DNA from: Limnohabitans kasalickyi
GTDB lineage: Bacteria; Pseudomonadota; Gammaproteobacteria; Burkholderiales; Burkholderiaceae_C
DNA length: 64,000 nt
Direction: 5' to 3'
Assembly: GCA_965234325.1 (NCBI GenBank)
Contig: OZ248407.1
Coordinates: forward strand, 1,488,001 to 1,552,000
Below the pieces are notes generated by a model. That model did no database searches. It saw only the letters and a program-made list of their open reading frames with translations, and was not told the DNA's origin. The translations under genes were made by a program, and so were the position numbers. Shown here in pieces: positions 17,353-26,182 of this stretch (within the stretch, counting starts at the first letter, position 1; every line of letters begins with the position of its first letter).

Positions 17353-18269
17353 TAAAACGTCTCCTCAGGCCAGTAGAGGCGCATGGGGTTGTCGACCAAC
17401 AACTTTCGTTGCTTTTCTTCGGTGGTGGCGATGTGCGGGATGAAGTCCACCAACAAGCCGTCATCGGGCATGTGGTCTTTGAGGTTGGGGTGTGGCCAAT
17501 CGGTGCCCCAGATCACGCGGTTGGGAAACTCGTCGACAATGCGCTTGGCAAAAGGAATCACGTCTTTGTAGGCGTTTTGTTCGCCATTCAAAGCCTTGGG
17601 ACCAGCCACCGACAAACGCTCGGGGCACGTCACCTTGCTCCACACGTTAGGGTGTTCGCGCATGAACTTCACGAACAACTCAAACTCGGGACCGTCCACT
17701 GGCTTGGTCACATCGGGGCGGCCCATGTGGTCGACCACGATGTTGGTGGGCAAGGCGGTGAAGAAGTCCCACAGCTCGGGCAAGTCCACCGCCTCAAAGT
17801 AAATCACCACATGCCAGCCATACATCTGAACGCGTCTGGCAATTTCCAACAATTCGTCTTTGGGCGTGAAGTCCACCAAACGCTTCACAAAGTTAAAGCG
17901 CACACCGCGTACCCCTGCGTCGTGCATGGCTTGCAACTCATCTTCAGTCACGCTGCGCTTGACGGTGGCCACGCCACGCGCTTTGCCGCCAGAGTTGACC
18001 AAGGCATCGACCATGGCACTGTTGTCTGCGCCGTGGCAGGTGGCTTGCACCACCACGTTGCGGGCAAAGCCGAGGTGGTCGCGCAAAGCGTAGAGCTGCG
18101 CCTTGGACGCATCGCAAGGGGTGTACTTGCGCTCGGGGGCGTAAGGGAACTCGTTGCCAGGGCCAAACACATGGCAGTGGGCATCTACCGCGCCTGCGGG
18201 CAATTTAAAGGTGGGCTTGCTGGGGCCGTTGTACCAGTCCAGCCAGCCGGGGGTCTTTTGAAATTCCAT
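17352..18269 (-). CDS. ligI: 2-pyrone-4,6-dicarboxylate hydrolase
   Basis: 305-residue amidohydrolase-superfamily lactonase that opens 2-pyrone-4,6-dicarboxylate to 4-carboxy-2-hydroxymuconate/oxalomesaconate. Active-site residues fall at the places known for LigI: His31 and His33 in DAHCHVFGP, His181 in VVDHMGRPD, and Asp257 in WGTDWPHPN. Members of this family work without a metal. Located immediately upstream of ligA, overlapping by one base. Confidence 0.96.
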   Translation of the reverse strand: MEFQKTPGWLDWYNGPSKPTFKLPAGAVDAHCHVFGPGNEFPYAPERKYTPCDASKAQLYALRDHLGFARNVVVQATCHGADNSAMVDALVNSGGKARGVATVKRSVTEDELQAMHDAGVRGVRFNFVKRLVDFTPKDELLEIARRVQMYGWHVVIYFEAVDLPELWDFFTALPTNIVVDHMGRPDVTKPVDGPEFELFVKFMREHPNVWSKVTCPERLSVAGPKALNGEQNAYKDVIPFAKRIVDEFPNRVIWGTDWPHPNLKDHMPDDGLLVDFIPHIATTEEKQRKLLVDNPMRLYWPEETF

Positions 18270-18288
18270 GTTGAGGTCCTCTCAGGTG

Positions 18289-19254
18289 TCAATCAGGTTG
18301 AATGTTGGCTTCGCGCACCAGCTTGGCATAACGCTGGCGTTCGGAACGAATCAGGTTGGCGAACATCTCGGCGCTGCCGGGCACGACTTCGCCGCCCACC
18401 GCATTCATGCGCTCGCGCACTTCTTTGGTTTGCAGCGCTTTTTGCACTTCCTCATGCAGCTTGTTCACGATGGGTTTGGGTGTGGCCGCGGGGGCAACCA
18501 GGCCGTACCACACCGAGGCTTCAAAGCCGGCAAAACCAGACTCGGCGATGGTGGGAACCTCTGGAAAAATGGGGCTACGGTTCGGGCTGAGTACGGCCAA
18601 TACTTTGAGCTTGCCGCTCTTGACGTGGGGTAACACCTCCAGCGCATTGACTGCAACCAAAGGCAACTGCCCGCCGATCACATCGGTGATGGCTGGCGAT
18701 CCGCCGCGGTAAGGAATGTGTTGCAAGTCGATGCCTGCAGCGCGGGCAAACAACTCAATCGCCATGTGTGGTGTTGAACCATTACCGGGCGAGCCAAACG
18801 CAATGGTGTTGGGCTTACCTTTGGCAGCGTCAATCAGTTGCTTGACGGTGGCGAAAGGTGCGTTGGGATTCGCGGCGATCACCACAGGCACACGACCAAT
18901 GAATGACACCGCCACCAAATCGCGCTCGGCATCAAACGGCGCGGGTTGGTACAACGACATGTTGGCGGCCAAAGCGTTGGCAGCCATCATCATCGTGTAG
19001 CCATCAGGCTCGGCGGTGACCACCGATTTAACGGCGATGTTGGTGCCAGCGCCCGGTTTGTTTTCCACAATCACGGGTTGGCCCATGCTGTTGGAAAGGC
19101 TTTGGCCAATGGTCCGCGCCACCACGTCCACCGCGCCACCAGCGGCATAGCCCACCACCACTTTGATGGGCTTGGTGGGATACGCCTGCGCCAAGGCTTG
19201 GCCCGCGATCAGGCAGGTCAACAGGACCGAACTGATACGTTTCAAAACATTCAT
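18289..19254 (-). CDS. Bug/TctC family solute-binding protein in pmd operon
   Basis: 321 residues with Sec signal (cleavage near AQA) and family motifs VVVGYAAGGAVDVVARTIG, VIVENKPGAGTNIAVK and HIPYRGGSPAITDVIGGQ. AAGGA ribosome site before the ATG at 19254. It sits between the aldolase/SBP genes and ligI on the same strand; such an unexplained gene is common in comamonad pmd operons. Inference: captures protocatechuate, a pathway acid or a precursor such as phthalate for a partner permease outside the window. Confidence 0.92.
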   Translation of the reverse strand: MNVLKRISSVLLTCLIAGQALAQAYPTKPIKVVVGYAAGGAVDVVARTIGQSLSNSMGQPVIVENKPGAGTNIAVKSVVTAEPDGYTMMMAANALAANMSLYQPAPFDAERDLVAVSFIGRVPVVIAANPNAPFATVKQLIDAAKGKPNTIAFGSPGNGSTPHMAIELFARAAGIDLQHIPYRGGSPAITDVIGGQLPLVAVNALEVLPHVKSGKLKVLAVLSPNRSPIFPEVPTIAESGFAGFEASVWYGLVAPAATPKPIVNKLHEEVQKALQTKEVRERMNAVGGEVVPGSAEMFANLIRSERQRYAKLVREANIQPD

Positions 19255-19273
19255 CGTCGTTTCCTTTTAAAAA

Positions 19274-20110
19274 TCAATCGGCTTGTGCCAAACCACGCAA
19301 ACCTGCACGGGTGGCCATTTTCTGAAGCTCACCGCGCGTGACCAAGCTTTGCGCGAACTCACGCAAATACGGCATGGCGACATCACGACCTTTAGGAATG
19401 GCGATCGCCAAGTTTTCTAAACCCCAGCGGTCTTTGAGCACTTGGGCGCCAGGCACCTTTTCGGCCAACTCAAACAAGATGCCTTTGTTGGTGGCAAACG
19501 CGTCCAACTCACCGCGCTGCAGCATTTGCTGTGCCACGCTGAGCGAGGGCACGGGCACCACAGTGGCTTGTTTCAAACGCGCACCCAGCACGCCTTGCGA
19601 CGAGCTACCTTGGCTCACGCCCAAACGCACGCCTGCACGGTCCACATCGGCAAAGCTTTGAAGGCGGCTGTTGGCAGGCACCAACACGCCCAACTCCAGC
19701 TGAATTAACGCTGGCGTGAAGGCGATGTCTTTGGCGCGTGCAGCCGTGGCGTTGGTGAAGGTCATGTCGATCTCAGACTTTTTAAGCCCTTCAATGACTT
19801 CAGCCACACGCGGATATTCCACCACTTGCACCGGCACACCCAACTGCTGACCCAAAGCGTGGCCCAACTCAAATGCCACACCGTGCGACTGCCCAGAATT
19901 GGCATCACGCACGAGCGAGGTGGGGCTGCCCAAGTACACGCCTACGCGCAACACGCCCGTCGGCGCCAAAGCTTGCTGCACCTCGGATGCCACGGACAAC
20001 GCCGTTTGCGCCGAGGAAGGCGATGGGATTTGCCACGTGCTGACGCACGCCGTCAAGCCCAACAGAGCAGCAACGGCCAACGACCACAGAAGACGACGCG
20101 ATGTGCGCAT
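19274..20110 (-). CDS. family-3 extracellular solute-binding lipoprotein
   Basis: 278 residues. Lipoprotein signal with lipobox LTAC (Cys about residue 22), then an SBP_bac_3 domain from about 50: LRVGVYLGSPTSLVRD, GVAFELGHALGQQLGV, and SEIDMTFTNATAARAKDIAFT. This fold normally binds amino acids for ABC importers, but no ABC permease is nearby, so it may be a receptor-type or orphan binding protein for an aromatic acid. ATG at 20110 chosen; an upstream TTG is weaker. Fifteen bases downstream of the ligK stop. Confidence 0.85.
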   Translation of the reverse strand: MRTSRRLLWSLAVAALLGLTACVSTWQIPSPSSAQTALSVASEVQQALAPTGVLRVGVYLGSPTSLVRDANSGQSHGVAFELGHALGQQLGVPVQVVEYPRVAEVIEGLKKSEIDMTFTNATAARAKDIAFTPALIQLELGVLVPANSRLQSFADVDRAGVRLGVSQGSSSQGVLGARLKQATVVPVPSLSVAQQMLQRGELDAFATNKGILFELAEKVPGAQVLKDRWGLENLAIAIPKGRDVAMPYLREFAQSLVTRGELQKMATRAGLRGLAQAD

Positions 20111-20125
20111 GGTGTGCAAGCTGCG

Positions 20126-20809
20126 TCAGTCGATGTACTTCAAACCTGCGGCTGCCAAAGGCTCGCGCATTTTGTACATGTCCAAACCCAACACGCCCGA
20201 GGCCAACTTGGCGCGCTTCTCGCCTTCGTTGGCTTCGCGGGCTTGAGCGGTGGCCAAGGTTTTGGCGGCCATGGCGGCGGGCACGCAGACCACGCCATCG
20301 TCGTCGGCCACGATCACGTCGCCGGGGGTGATGAGCATGCCTGCGCACACCACGGGAATGTTCACCGACCCCACGGTGGCTTTGATCGTGCCTTTGCTGC
20401 TGATGGCTTTGCTCCACACGGGGAAACCCATCTTGGTCAACTCTTTCACGTCACGCACACCGGCGTCGATGACCAAGGCACGCGCGCCACGGGCCATGAA
20501 GGAGGTGGCCAACAAATCGCCAAAGTAGCCGTCGGTACATTCCGCGGTGATGGCGGCCACGACGATGTCGCCGGGCTGAATTTGCTCAGCAACGACATGC
20601 ATCATCCAGTTGTCGCCGGGGTGCAGCAACACGGTCACCGCCGTGCCCGACACTTGCGCGCCCGCGTAGACGGGGCGCATGTAGGGCTTCATCAGGCCAA
20701 CGCGACCCATGGCTTCGTGCACGGTGGCGGAACCCAAGGACGCCAAAGCGTCGGCTGTTGCGCGATCTGCGCGAGTGATGTTGCGGTAAACAACGCCGAG
20801 TTCGTACAT
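20126..20809 (-). CDS. ligK: 4-carboxy-4-hydroxy-2-oxoadipate aldolase
   Basis: 227-residue RraA-fold class II pyruvate aldolase that splits 4-carboxy-4-hydroxy-2-oxoadipate into pyruvate and oxaloacetate (also 4-hydroxy-4-methyl-2-oxoglutarate). Hallmarks: GSATVHEAMGRVG, LHPGDNWMMHVV, and the divalent-metal/pyruvate site DAGVRD with Arg119-Asp120, then GDVIVADDDGVVCVP. The start at 20809 follows GGAG; the open frame extends further upstream to 21049 but that part overlaps ligJ. Final enzyme of the pathway. Confidence 0.96.
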   Translation of the reverse strand: MYELGVVYRNITRADRATADALASLGSATVHEAMGRVGLMKPYMRPVYAGAQVSGTAVTVLLHPGDNWMMHVVAEQIQPGDIVVAAITAECTDGYFGDLLATSFMARGARALVIDAGVRDVKELTKMGFPVWSKAISSKGTIKATVGSVNIPVVCAGMLITPGDVIVADDDGVVCVPAAMAAKTLATAQAREANEGEKRAKLASGVLGLDMYKMREPLAAAGLKYID

Positions 20810-20876
20810 AAGAAATCTCCAAAAATCTAAAGCACCCCACCATGTGGCGAGGTGAGTGACGGATAAACAGCTTTGC

Positions 20877-21911
20877 TTAGCGGCCTTGCGACTTGAGCTT
20901 GGTATCCAAACGTGAGAACACGCGACGTGCGTTGCCTTCATAGACCTGATGGCGCTCGTCAGCATTGAGGTTGAGCGTGGACTCGATGTAGCGTTTGGTG
21001 TCGTCGAAGTAATGGCCGGTTTCTGGGTCGATGCCACGCACAGCGCCAATCATCTCGGAGGCAAACATGATGTTCTTGACGGGAATCACTTTGGTCAACA
21101 AGTCGATACCGGGCTGGTGGTAGACGCAGGTGTCGAAGTAAATGTTGTTCAGCAAGTGCTCCGTGAGCAAAGGCTTTTTCAGCTCTTGTGCCAAGCCACG
21201 GAAACGGCCCCAGTGGTAAGGGACAGCGCCGCCGCCATGAGGAATCAAGAACTTCAAGGTGGGGAAGTCTTTGAACAAATCAGAGGTCAAGCACTGCATG
21301 AAGGCTGTGGTGTCGGCATTCAAGTAATGGGCGCCGGTGGTGTGGAAGCAGCCATTGCAGCTGGTGGACACGTGAATCATGGCGGGGATGTCGTACTCGA
21401 CCATTTTTTCGTAAATGGGGTACCACGACTTGTCGCTCAGAGGCGGCGATGTCCAGTGGCCGCCTGATGGGTCTGGGTTCAAGTTGATGCCCACATTGCC
21501 GTATTGCTCCACACATTTGACCAATTCAGGAATGCAGGTGGCGGGGTCCACACCGGGGGACTGGGGCAACATGGCTGCAGGCACAAAGTTGTTGGGGAAC
21601 AGCTCAGACACGCGGAAGCACAGCTCGTTGCAGATGGCCGCCCAAGTGGACGACACCTCGAAGTCACCAATGTGGTGGGCCATGAAACTGGCACGTGGGC
21701 TGAAGATGGTGATGTCAGAGCCACGCTCTTTCATCTTGGCGAGTTGGTTGGTCTCGATGGTTTCGCGCAACTCGTCGTCGCTGATTTTGAGCTCGGACAC
21801 TTTAGGCTTAGACGCTGGGTCTTTGATGCCAGCGATCTGTTTATTGCGCCACTCTTCAAGCGCCTTGGGCGCGGTGGTGTAGTGACCGTGGACGTCGATG
21901 ATGAGTGACAT
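20877..21911 (-). CDS. ligJ: 4-oxalomesaconate hydratase
   Basis: 344-residue amidohydrolase-fold hydratase. Metal-site residues His8 and His10 in DVHGHYTTAP, plus HVSTSCNGCFHTTGAHY and LIPHGGGAVPYHWGRFRG, and C-terminal FASEMIGAVRG, all typical of LigJ/PmdE. Adds water to oxalomesaconate, giving 4-carboxy-4-hydroxy-2-oxoadipate for LigK. AAGG site before the ATG at 21911. Gap of 67 bases to ligK. Confidence 0.95.
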   Translation of the reverse strand: MSLIIDVHGHYTTAPKALEEWRNKQIAGIKDPASKPKVSELKISDDELRETIETNQLAKMKERGSDITIFSPRASFMAHHIGDFEVSSTWAAICNELCFRVSELFPNNFVPAAMLPQSPGVDPATCIPELVKCVEQYGNVGINLNPDPSGGHWTSPPLSDKSWYPIYEKMVEYDIPAMIHVSTSCNGCFHTTGAHYLNADTTAFMQCLTSDLFKDFPTLKFLIPHGGGAVPYHWGRFRGLAQELKKPLLTEHLLNNIYFDTCVYHQPGIDLLTKVIPVKNIMFASEMIGAVRGIDPETGHYFDDTKRYIESTLNLNADERHQVYEGNARRVFSRLDTKLKSQGR

Positions 21912-21989
21912 GGGTAACCTTCAGATTTAAGTTGGAGGTGAAAAGAAAAGGGATGACTGAATGTGTGACGTGTTGAACGAGCGTGGCGT

Positions 21990-22712
21990 TTAAGCCGTCG
22001 CCCAATGCATGCCCTGCTTGCGCTTGACGGCCTCCACCTCAGCAGAGGCCAAAAATGTCAAGAACGATTGCACGGCGGCAACACGGGCTGCATCGCTGGC
22101 AATGACGCTGGGAATGCCCGACGAAAACGTGGTTATGAACGCCACATCGGCAGGCAAAGTGCCCAGCACCTCAATGCCGGGCAAAGCCATAAGTTCGCTC
22201 AATTGCTGAAAGCCCAAAGCTGCTTGGCCACTGGCCACCAACGCGCCCACAGGCGTGCCAGGTGGTGGCACCACGATGCGGGCTTTTACTTCGTCAGCAA
22301 TGCCCCAGCGCTCAAACAGTTTTTCAAGGTAGACGCCACTCGGGCCTGTGGAATAGCTGAGTGTGGGGCTGGCCAACACCGCGGCTTTGACCGCCGCTTC
22401 GTGGCTCAGGTCTGGGCGTGCGGCGCCCGCTTGCACCGCCACCGCGACGGGTGACCGCACCCAGTCGCTGCGGCTGTCGGGCATCACATGGCCCGAGGCA
22501 ATCAAGCGCTCGATGGCGTCAGAGGCCAGCAGCACCATGTCGAACACCTCACCGGCTTGCACGCGTTTGGCGGCGTCTACACCACCCACCGATTCCACCT
22601 GCACCATCACGTCCGTTTGCGCTTGGTAGGCCTGAACCAGCTCACCGAGCAGCGCCTTGGTGGCCATGGATGAAATAGCGCGCAGCACGAGAGGAGCTTG
22701 GGTGGTTTGCAT
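21990..22712 (-). CDS. ModA-like substrate-binding-fold protein without signal peptide, first gene of pmd operon
   Basis: 240 residues of the molybdate-binding-protein (type II periplasmic binding) fold: AISSMATKALLGELVQAYQ, GEVFDMVLLASDAIERL, LSYSTGPSGVYLEKLFERWGI and GQAALGFQQLSELMALPGIEVLGTLPAD. The N-terminus is not a signal peptide, so it is predicted cytoplasmic, unusual for a transport protein. It heads the protocatechuate operon opposite the LysR gene. Possible roles are intracellular ligand sensing or a catalytic role; it occupies the place where a missing oxalomesaconate tautomerase would be useful, but that is only a guess. Confidence 0.85.
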   Translation of the reverse strand: MQTTQAPLVLRAISSMATKALLGELVQAYQAQTDVMVQVESVGGVDAAKRVQAGEVFDMVLLASDAIERLIASGHVMPDSRSDWVRSPVAVAVQAGAARPDLSHEAAVKAAVLASPTLSYSTGPSGVYLEKLFERWGIADEVKARIVVPPPGTPVGALVASGQAALGFQQLSELMALPGIEVLGTLPADVAFITTFSSGIPSVIASDAARVAAVQSFLTFLASAEVEAVKRKQGMHWATA

Positions 22713-22781
22713 GGCCTAGATTCTAAAGATTTGCACCCTCAAAATAGGGCGCCTTCAGGACTAGCTGCTATAACGATATTC

Positions 22782-22802
22782 AATAACGCACAATTGGTTA
22801 TT
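22782..22802. promoter_or_regulatory. LysR-type binding site between pmd operon and its regulator
   Basis: Inverted repeat AATAAC - 9 bases - GTTATT in the 116-base divergent gap, containing the T-N11-A pattern typical of LysR regulators. It is 26 bases before the LysR start and 70 bases before the first operon gene, a normal position for an activator site serving both directions. Confidence 0.6.
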
Positions 22803-22828
22803 CAAAAAATTCACCCACAGGTCTGATC

Positions 22829-23740
22829 ATGGAACTCAAGCAAATCGAATCTTTTGTGCGTGTGGCCGAGTTAGGCAGTTTCACCAAAGCCGCCGCCGCG
22901 TTGGGCATTCCGCAGCCCTTGTTAAGTCGGCATGTGCGCCAACTCGAAGTCGAACTGCACCAGAACTTGCTGATGCGCAATGGCCGTGGCGTGACCGTCA
23001 CCGAAGCTGGTTTGGTAATGCTGGCCCATGGCCGCGGCATCTTGCACCAAGTGACAGTGGCACAAGAGGAACTGGCTTCCGTGCGTGGCGCGTTGGCAGG
23101 TCGGGTGTCGATTGGCTTGCCGCCCAGCCTATCCAAGCTAGTCACCGTGCCTTTGACCTTGTCATTCAGAGAAGCGCTGCCGCATGCACAACTGTCGTTG
23201 ACCGAAGGGTTTTCGGTGCTGATGGTGGAGAGTTTGAGAGCCGGTCGCTTGGACATGGCCGTGCTTTACAACCCACCACCCTCCCCCGATTTAGAGATGA
23301 CCGTGCTGCATGAGGATGCACTGATTTTGATTGCTAGCAAAAAACGCCAAGCAGCACCCCATGAGCCTGCGCTCAAAGCCGTGATGCCACTGGCCCACTT
23401 GGCCGAGTTGCCCTTGATCTTGCCAAGTCGACCCAATGCATTTCGTTTACTGATCGAAACAGAAATGCTGCGCATCAACTGCAAACCCAAGATCGTGCTG
23501 GAAATTGATGGCTTGAACGCAATTTTGGAATTGGTCAAAGAGGGCCTGGGCTATGCCGTGCTGCCGGCCTACACACTGCGCAATTTCGGCACCACGCATG
23601 ACTTCACCACCCACCGCATTGAAAAACCTAAACTCACGAGCCAACTGATGTTGGTATGGTCAGCGCGCCGCCCGATGACGGCAACGCACAAGGCCGCCAT
23701 GCAGGTCACGCGAGATGAGGTGGCACAGGCTTTGACTTAA
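22829..23740 (+). CDS. pmdR: LysR-family regulator of the protocatechuate operon
   Basis: 303 residues. N-terminal winged HTH (residues 1-60: ELKQIESFVRVAELGSFTKA, QPLLSRHVRQLE) followed by a LysR substrate-binding domain (about 90-295). Divergent from the pmd operon with a LysR-type dyad between them, so it is the probable PmdR-type activator responding to protocatechuate or a pathway intermediate. Name given by position and family, not by a residue-level match; it could also belong to the Nac/CysB-independent groups of similar LysR proteins. Confidence 0.85.
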   Translation: MELKQIESFVRVAELGSFTKAAAALGIPQPLLSRHVRQLEVELHQNLLMRNGRGVTVTEAGLVMLAHGRGILHQVTVAQEELASVRGALAGRVSIGLPPSLSKLVTVPLTLSFREALPHAQLSLTEGFSVLMVESLRAGRLDMAVLYNPPPSPDLEMTVLHEDALILIASKKRQAAPHEPALKAVMPLAHLAELPLILPSRPNAFRLLIETEMLRINCKPKIVLEIDGLNAILELVKEGLGYAVLPAYTLRNFGTTHDFTTHRIEKPKLTSQLMLVWSARRPMTATHKAAMQVTRDEVAQALT

Positions 23741-23771
23741 CGGCCCCACGTCAAGGGGCGTCATTGCCTGA

Positions 23772-24725
23772 TTACCAGCTGTCGTCGCCACCACCGGATG
23801 ACCCATCGTCCCAATCGCTGCCAGAGCCCGCATCAAAGCTGCCCAAGTCGGGCTGCGCAGGCGCGTCAAAGGGCACGTAGCCACCATTGTTCGAAGCCGA
23901 TGAATTGGCTGCGGTATTGTTGCCATGATCGCTGTTGTGATTGCCTTCTAAGGCTTTTGACAGCGCATAACCTGCAGCCACACCCGCCAAGCCTCCCACC
24001 ACAGCGCCACCGATGCCAGAGCCCATGCCGCCAGCTGGCTGACCTTGAGGACCGTAGCCCGCTGGGTAGCCGGGGTTGTTCATGGGTGCATTGGGTGTGA
24101 ATTGAGAGCCAAAACCGCGAGGTGCCATGGTCGCGGCAGCGGGTGATCCCATTCCCGCAGCAGCAGGCACGCCCATTCCAGCACCGGCAGGCGCGTAAGA
24201 AGGGGTGGGGGCCTGGGGCTTGTTACGACGCAGGAACAAAGCCAGCACCACCAAACCGGCGATGCCGAACCAAACGTAACTCATTGGAAACGCAGGTTCA
24301 GGTGCTGCAGGTGCTTTGGTTGCAGGCGCAGTCTTGGCAGCTGCAGGTGTATTGAGCGCTGGAGACGTCACATTGCCCGAGGCAGCGTTTTGCGCCAAGC
24401 GGCTAACCTTGTCGAAGGTGTCGTTGAACTTCTCGGAACTGCCCGCAAACTTCAACGTCGGATCCAACTCTTTGGCCTTTTTCAGCTCTGTCTGTGCATC
24501 GGCATAACGGGTTGCACGGGCAAGCACTTGGCCCAGCTCGTAATGCGCTTTGGCGCTTTGCGGTTTTTCTTGAATCACTTCGCGCAGCATGGACTCTGCC
24601 TGCGTGAGATTGCCTGCATTGACGGCAGACTCAATGTCTTTGGGCGTAGGAAGGGCCAAGGCCACTGCAGCAGCTAAAGCCATCAAGCCCGCTAAGAATG
24701 GCTTAAAAAATGAAGAAGTTTTCAT
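23772..24725 (-). CDS. TPR-containing membrane protein with Gly/Asp-rich tail
   Basis: 317 residues. Signal sequence (1-27), one to two TPR-like helix pairs at about 30-90 (AKAHYELGQVLARATRYADAQTELKKAKELDP), an Ala/Pro/Thr linker, one transmembrane helix around 150 (YVWFGIAGLVVLALFLRR), a low-complexity Gly/Ala/Pro region with a glycine-zipper-like stretch (GGAVVGGLAGVAAGYALSKAL), and an acidic Gly/Ser/Asp tail ending GGGDDSW. The tail resembles the C-termini of TPM/YgcG-type membrane proteins. Start at 24725. Stands alone, convergent with pmdR; function unknown. Confidence 0.85.
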   Translation of the reverse strand: MKTSSFFKPFLAGLMALAAAVALALPTPKDIESAVNAGNLTQAESMLREVIQEKPQSAKAHYELGQVLARATRYADAQTELKKAKELDPTLKFAGSSEKFNDTFDKVSRLAQNAASGNVTSPALNTPAAAKTAPATKAPAAPEPAFPMSYVWFGIAGLVVLALFLRRNKPQAPTPSYAPAGAGMGVPAAAGMGSPAAATMAPRGFGSQFTPNAPMNNPGYPAGYGPQGQPAGGMGSGIGGAVVGGLAGVAAGYALSKALEGNHNSDHGNNTAANSSASNNGGYVPFDAPAQPDLGSFDAGSGSDWDDGSSGGGDDSW

Positions 24726-24879
24726 GAAAGCGCCTTGATAGAAAAGTGTCAGATAAAAAGTTAACACTCATTGTGCGTGTCTGGTGTGACTGCACGATAA
24801 AGCAAACTCTAAGACCCTAAGATCGATGTGATAAGGCCAAATTCAAGCCCCCACCCCTGAAGGTTAGAAGATCTCTAGT

Positions 24880-25254
24880 TCAAAGCGCTAAAACGTAAAG
24901 CCAAATCACGGCACCGTAGCCCACAGCCCAAAACAAAGAGCGCGCCGATGCTTTGTCTGCCAAGTAGCACGCAATGTAGGCCACGCGAGCAGCGACAAAA
25001 ACAAGGGACAAAGTCTCGATCAAACTGGCATCGGCTTTGGTCATGACTGCCAACACCACGCCCACGGCAAAAAATGGGAAAGCTTCAAAACAGTTGGCTT
25101 GCGCTGCGTTGGCTCGGGCTCTGAACCCCGTTTGCTTAGCCAACCAAGCGCGCGGATCGCGGTTGTCATAGCCCTTCCAGCCCGCCTTGGCGATGCCAGC
25201 ACAAATCAAGGGCAAAACACCCGCCACCATCACCGCCAAAAATGCCATCGTCAT
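24880..25254 (-). CDS. MAPEG-family membrane protein
   Basis: 124 residues with four predicted transmembrane helices. The segment WLAKQTGFRARANAAQANCFEAFPFFAVGVVLA is the MAPEG signature (eicosanoid/glutathione-metabolism membrane proteins), with the conserved R-A-x-x-A-x-x-N-x-x-E pattern. AGGAG site before the ATG at 25254. Bacterial members may conjugate or detoxify hydrophobic electrophiles. Immediately downstream of an SDR gene on the same strand. Confidence 0.88.
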   Translation of the reverse strand: MTMAFLAVMVAGVLPLICAGIAKAGWKGYDNRDPRAWLAKQTGFRARANAAQANCFEAFPFFAVGVVLAVMTKADASLIETLSLVFVAARVAYIACYLADKASARSLFWAVGYGAVIWLYVLAL

Positions 25255-25292
25255 CGAATTACTCCTTTATGCATTCAAAACTGCACCATTGT

Positions 25293-26015
25293 TCACGAAA
25301 TCAAATACCCGCCGTCTACAGGCAACACCACACCCGTGACAAATTTGGCTTGCACACTTGCAAGAAATAAAACGGGCCCAGCCACGTCATCGGGGGTTCC
25401 CCAACGTTTCATGGGGGTGCGGGCCAATATAGGAGCTGCGCGCTGCGGGTCATCTTGCAGGGCTTGAGTCAGCGGTGTTGCGATCCAGCCTGGCGCCACC
25501 GCATTCACGCGAATGCCATCTTGGGCATAAGCAATCGCCAACGATTTGGTCAATTGCGCCACACCACCTTTGCTAGCGCTGTAGCCGGGCACCAAACCGC
25601 CACCAAAAAAACTCAACATGGAGGCGGTGTTAACAATACATCCTTGACGGGCTCTCAACCCGTCGCGCGCCGCCGCACACACACGCATGGTTCCGTTTAA
25701 ATTGATGTCCACGGTTTGTGCAAAGGCCTCGGGCTCCAGCTCTAAAGAGCGCTGAATCACACCCGCGCAATTCACCACGACATCCAACTCCCCCACCCCC
25801 TGCACCAGCACCTTCACGGCCGCATCATCTCGAACATCAAGCACTTGAAAGTCAATGCCTTGGTTACTGGCTAAGTCACTTGCACGCACCACCTCGGCCT
25901 GGGTCGCGCCAGTGGCCATGACCCACGCCCCCTGTGCAGCAAAGGCTTTGGCGATCGCCTCACCAATGCCGCTGGTGGCGCCTGTGATCAAGACGCGACG
26001 TTGTGGGTGTTGCAT
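25293..26015 (-). CDS. SDR-family oxidoreductase
   Basis: 240 residues, classical SDR: TGATSGIGEAIAKAFAAQG cofactor motif, NCAG, and catalytic residues in ASMLSFFGGGLVPGYSASKGG; C-terminal GPVLFLASVQAKFVTGVVLPVDGG is typical. The start at 26015 follows GAGGG; a longer TTG frame is not supported. Its 5' end is divergent from the metallo-hydrolase gene at 26183. Substrate not predictable. Confidence 0.92.
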   Translation of the reverse strand: MQHPQRRVLITGATSGIGEAIAKAFAAQGAWVMATGATQAEVVRASDLASNQGIDFQVLDVRDDAAVKVLVQGVGELDVVVNCAGVIQRSLELEPEAFAQTVDINLNGTMRVCAAARDGLRARQGCIVNTASMLSFFGGGLVPGYSASKGGVAQLTKSLAIAYAQDGIRVNAVAPGWIATPLTQALQDDPQRAAPILARTPMKRWGTPDDVAGPVLFLASVQAKFVTGVVLPVDGGYLIS

Positions 26016-26182
26016 ACATGGCCCTCTTTTGTGAATCAATGGTCGAGTTTCGAAAAGTGCCCATGTTCGCAGACCGGGTCACCAACAGCCCTAGGGTTTT
26101 CGAGCGGGCGTCAGAGGACCATTCGTTCGTACATTTGAAAATGAATCGAACCTATACACACCCCATCTCTTGGAAAAATAAA

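Noticed and set aside
17409..18590. 393-codon open frame on the plus strand opposite ligI and the Bug gene
   Set aside because: It mirrors two well-supported minus-strand genes, is His/Gly-rich in the way antisense frames of GC-rich genes are, and has no ribosome site or domain.
19826..20830. 334-codon plus-strand frame opposite ligK and the SBP gene
   Set aside because: Antisense shadow of certain genes; composition and lack of motifs argue against coding.
23741..23771. GGCCCC/GGGGC hairpin as terminator between pmdR and the TPR gene
   Set aside because: Stem too short and no T-run on either strand.
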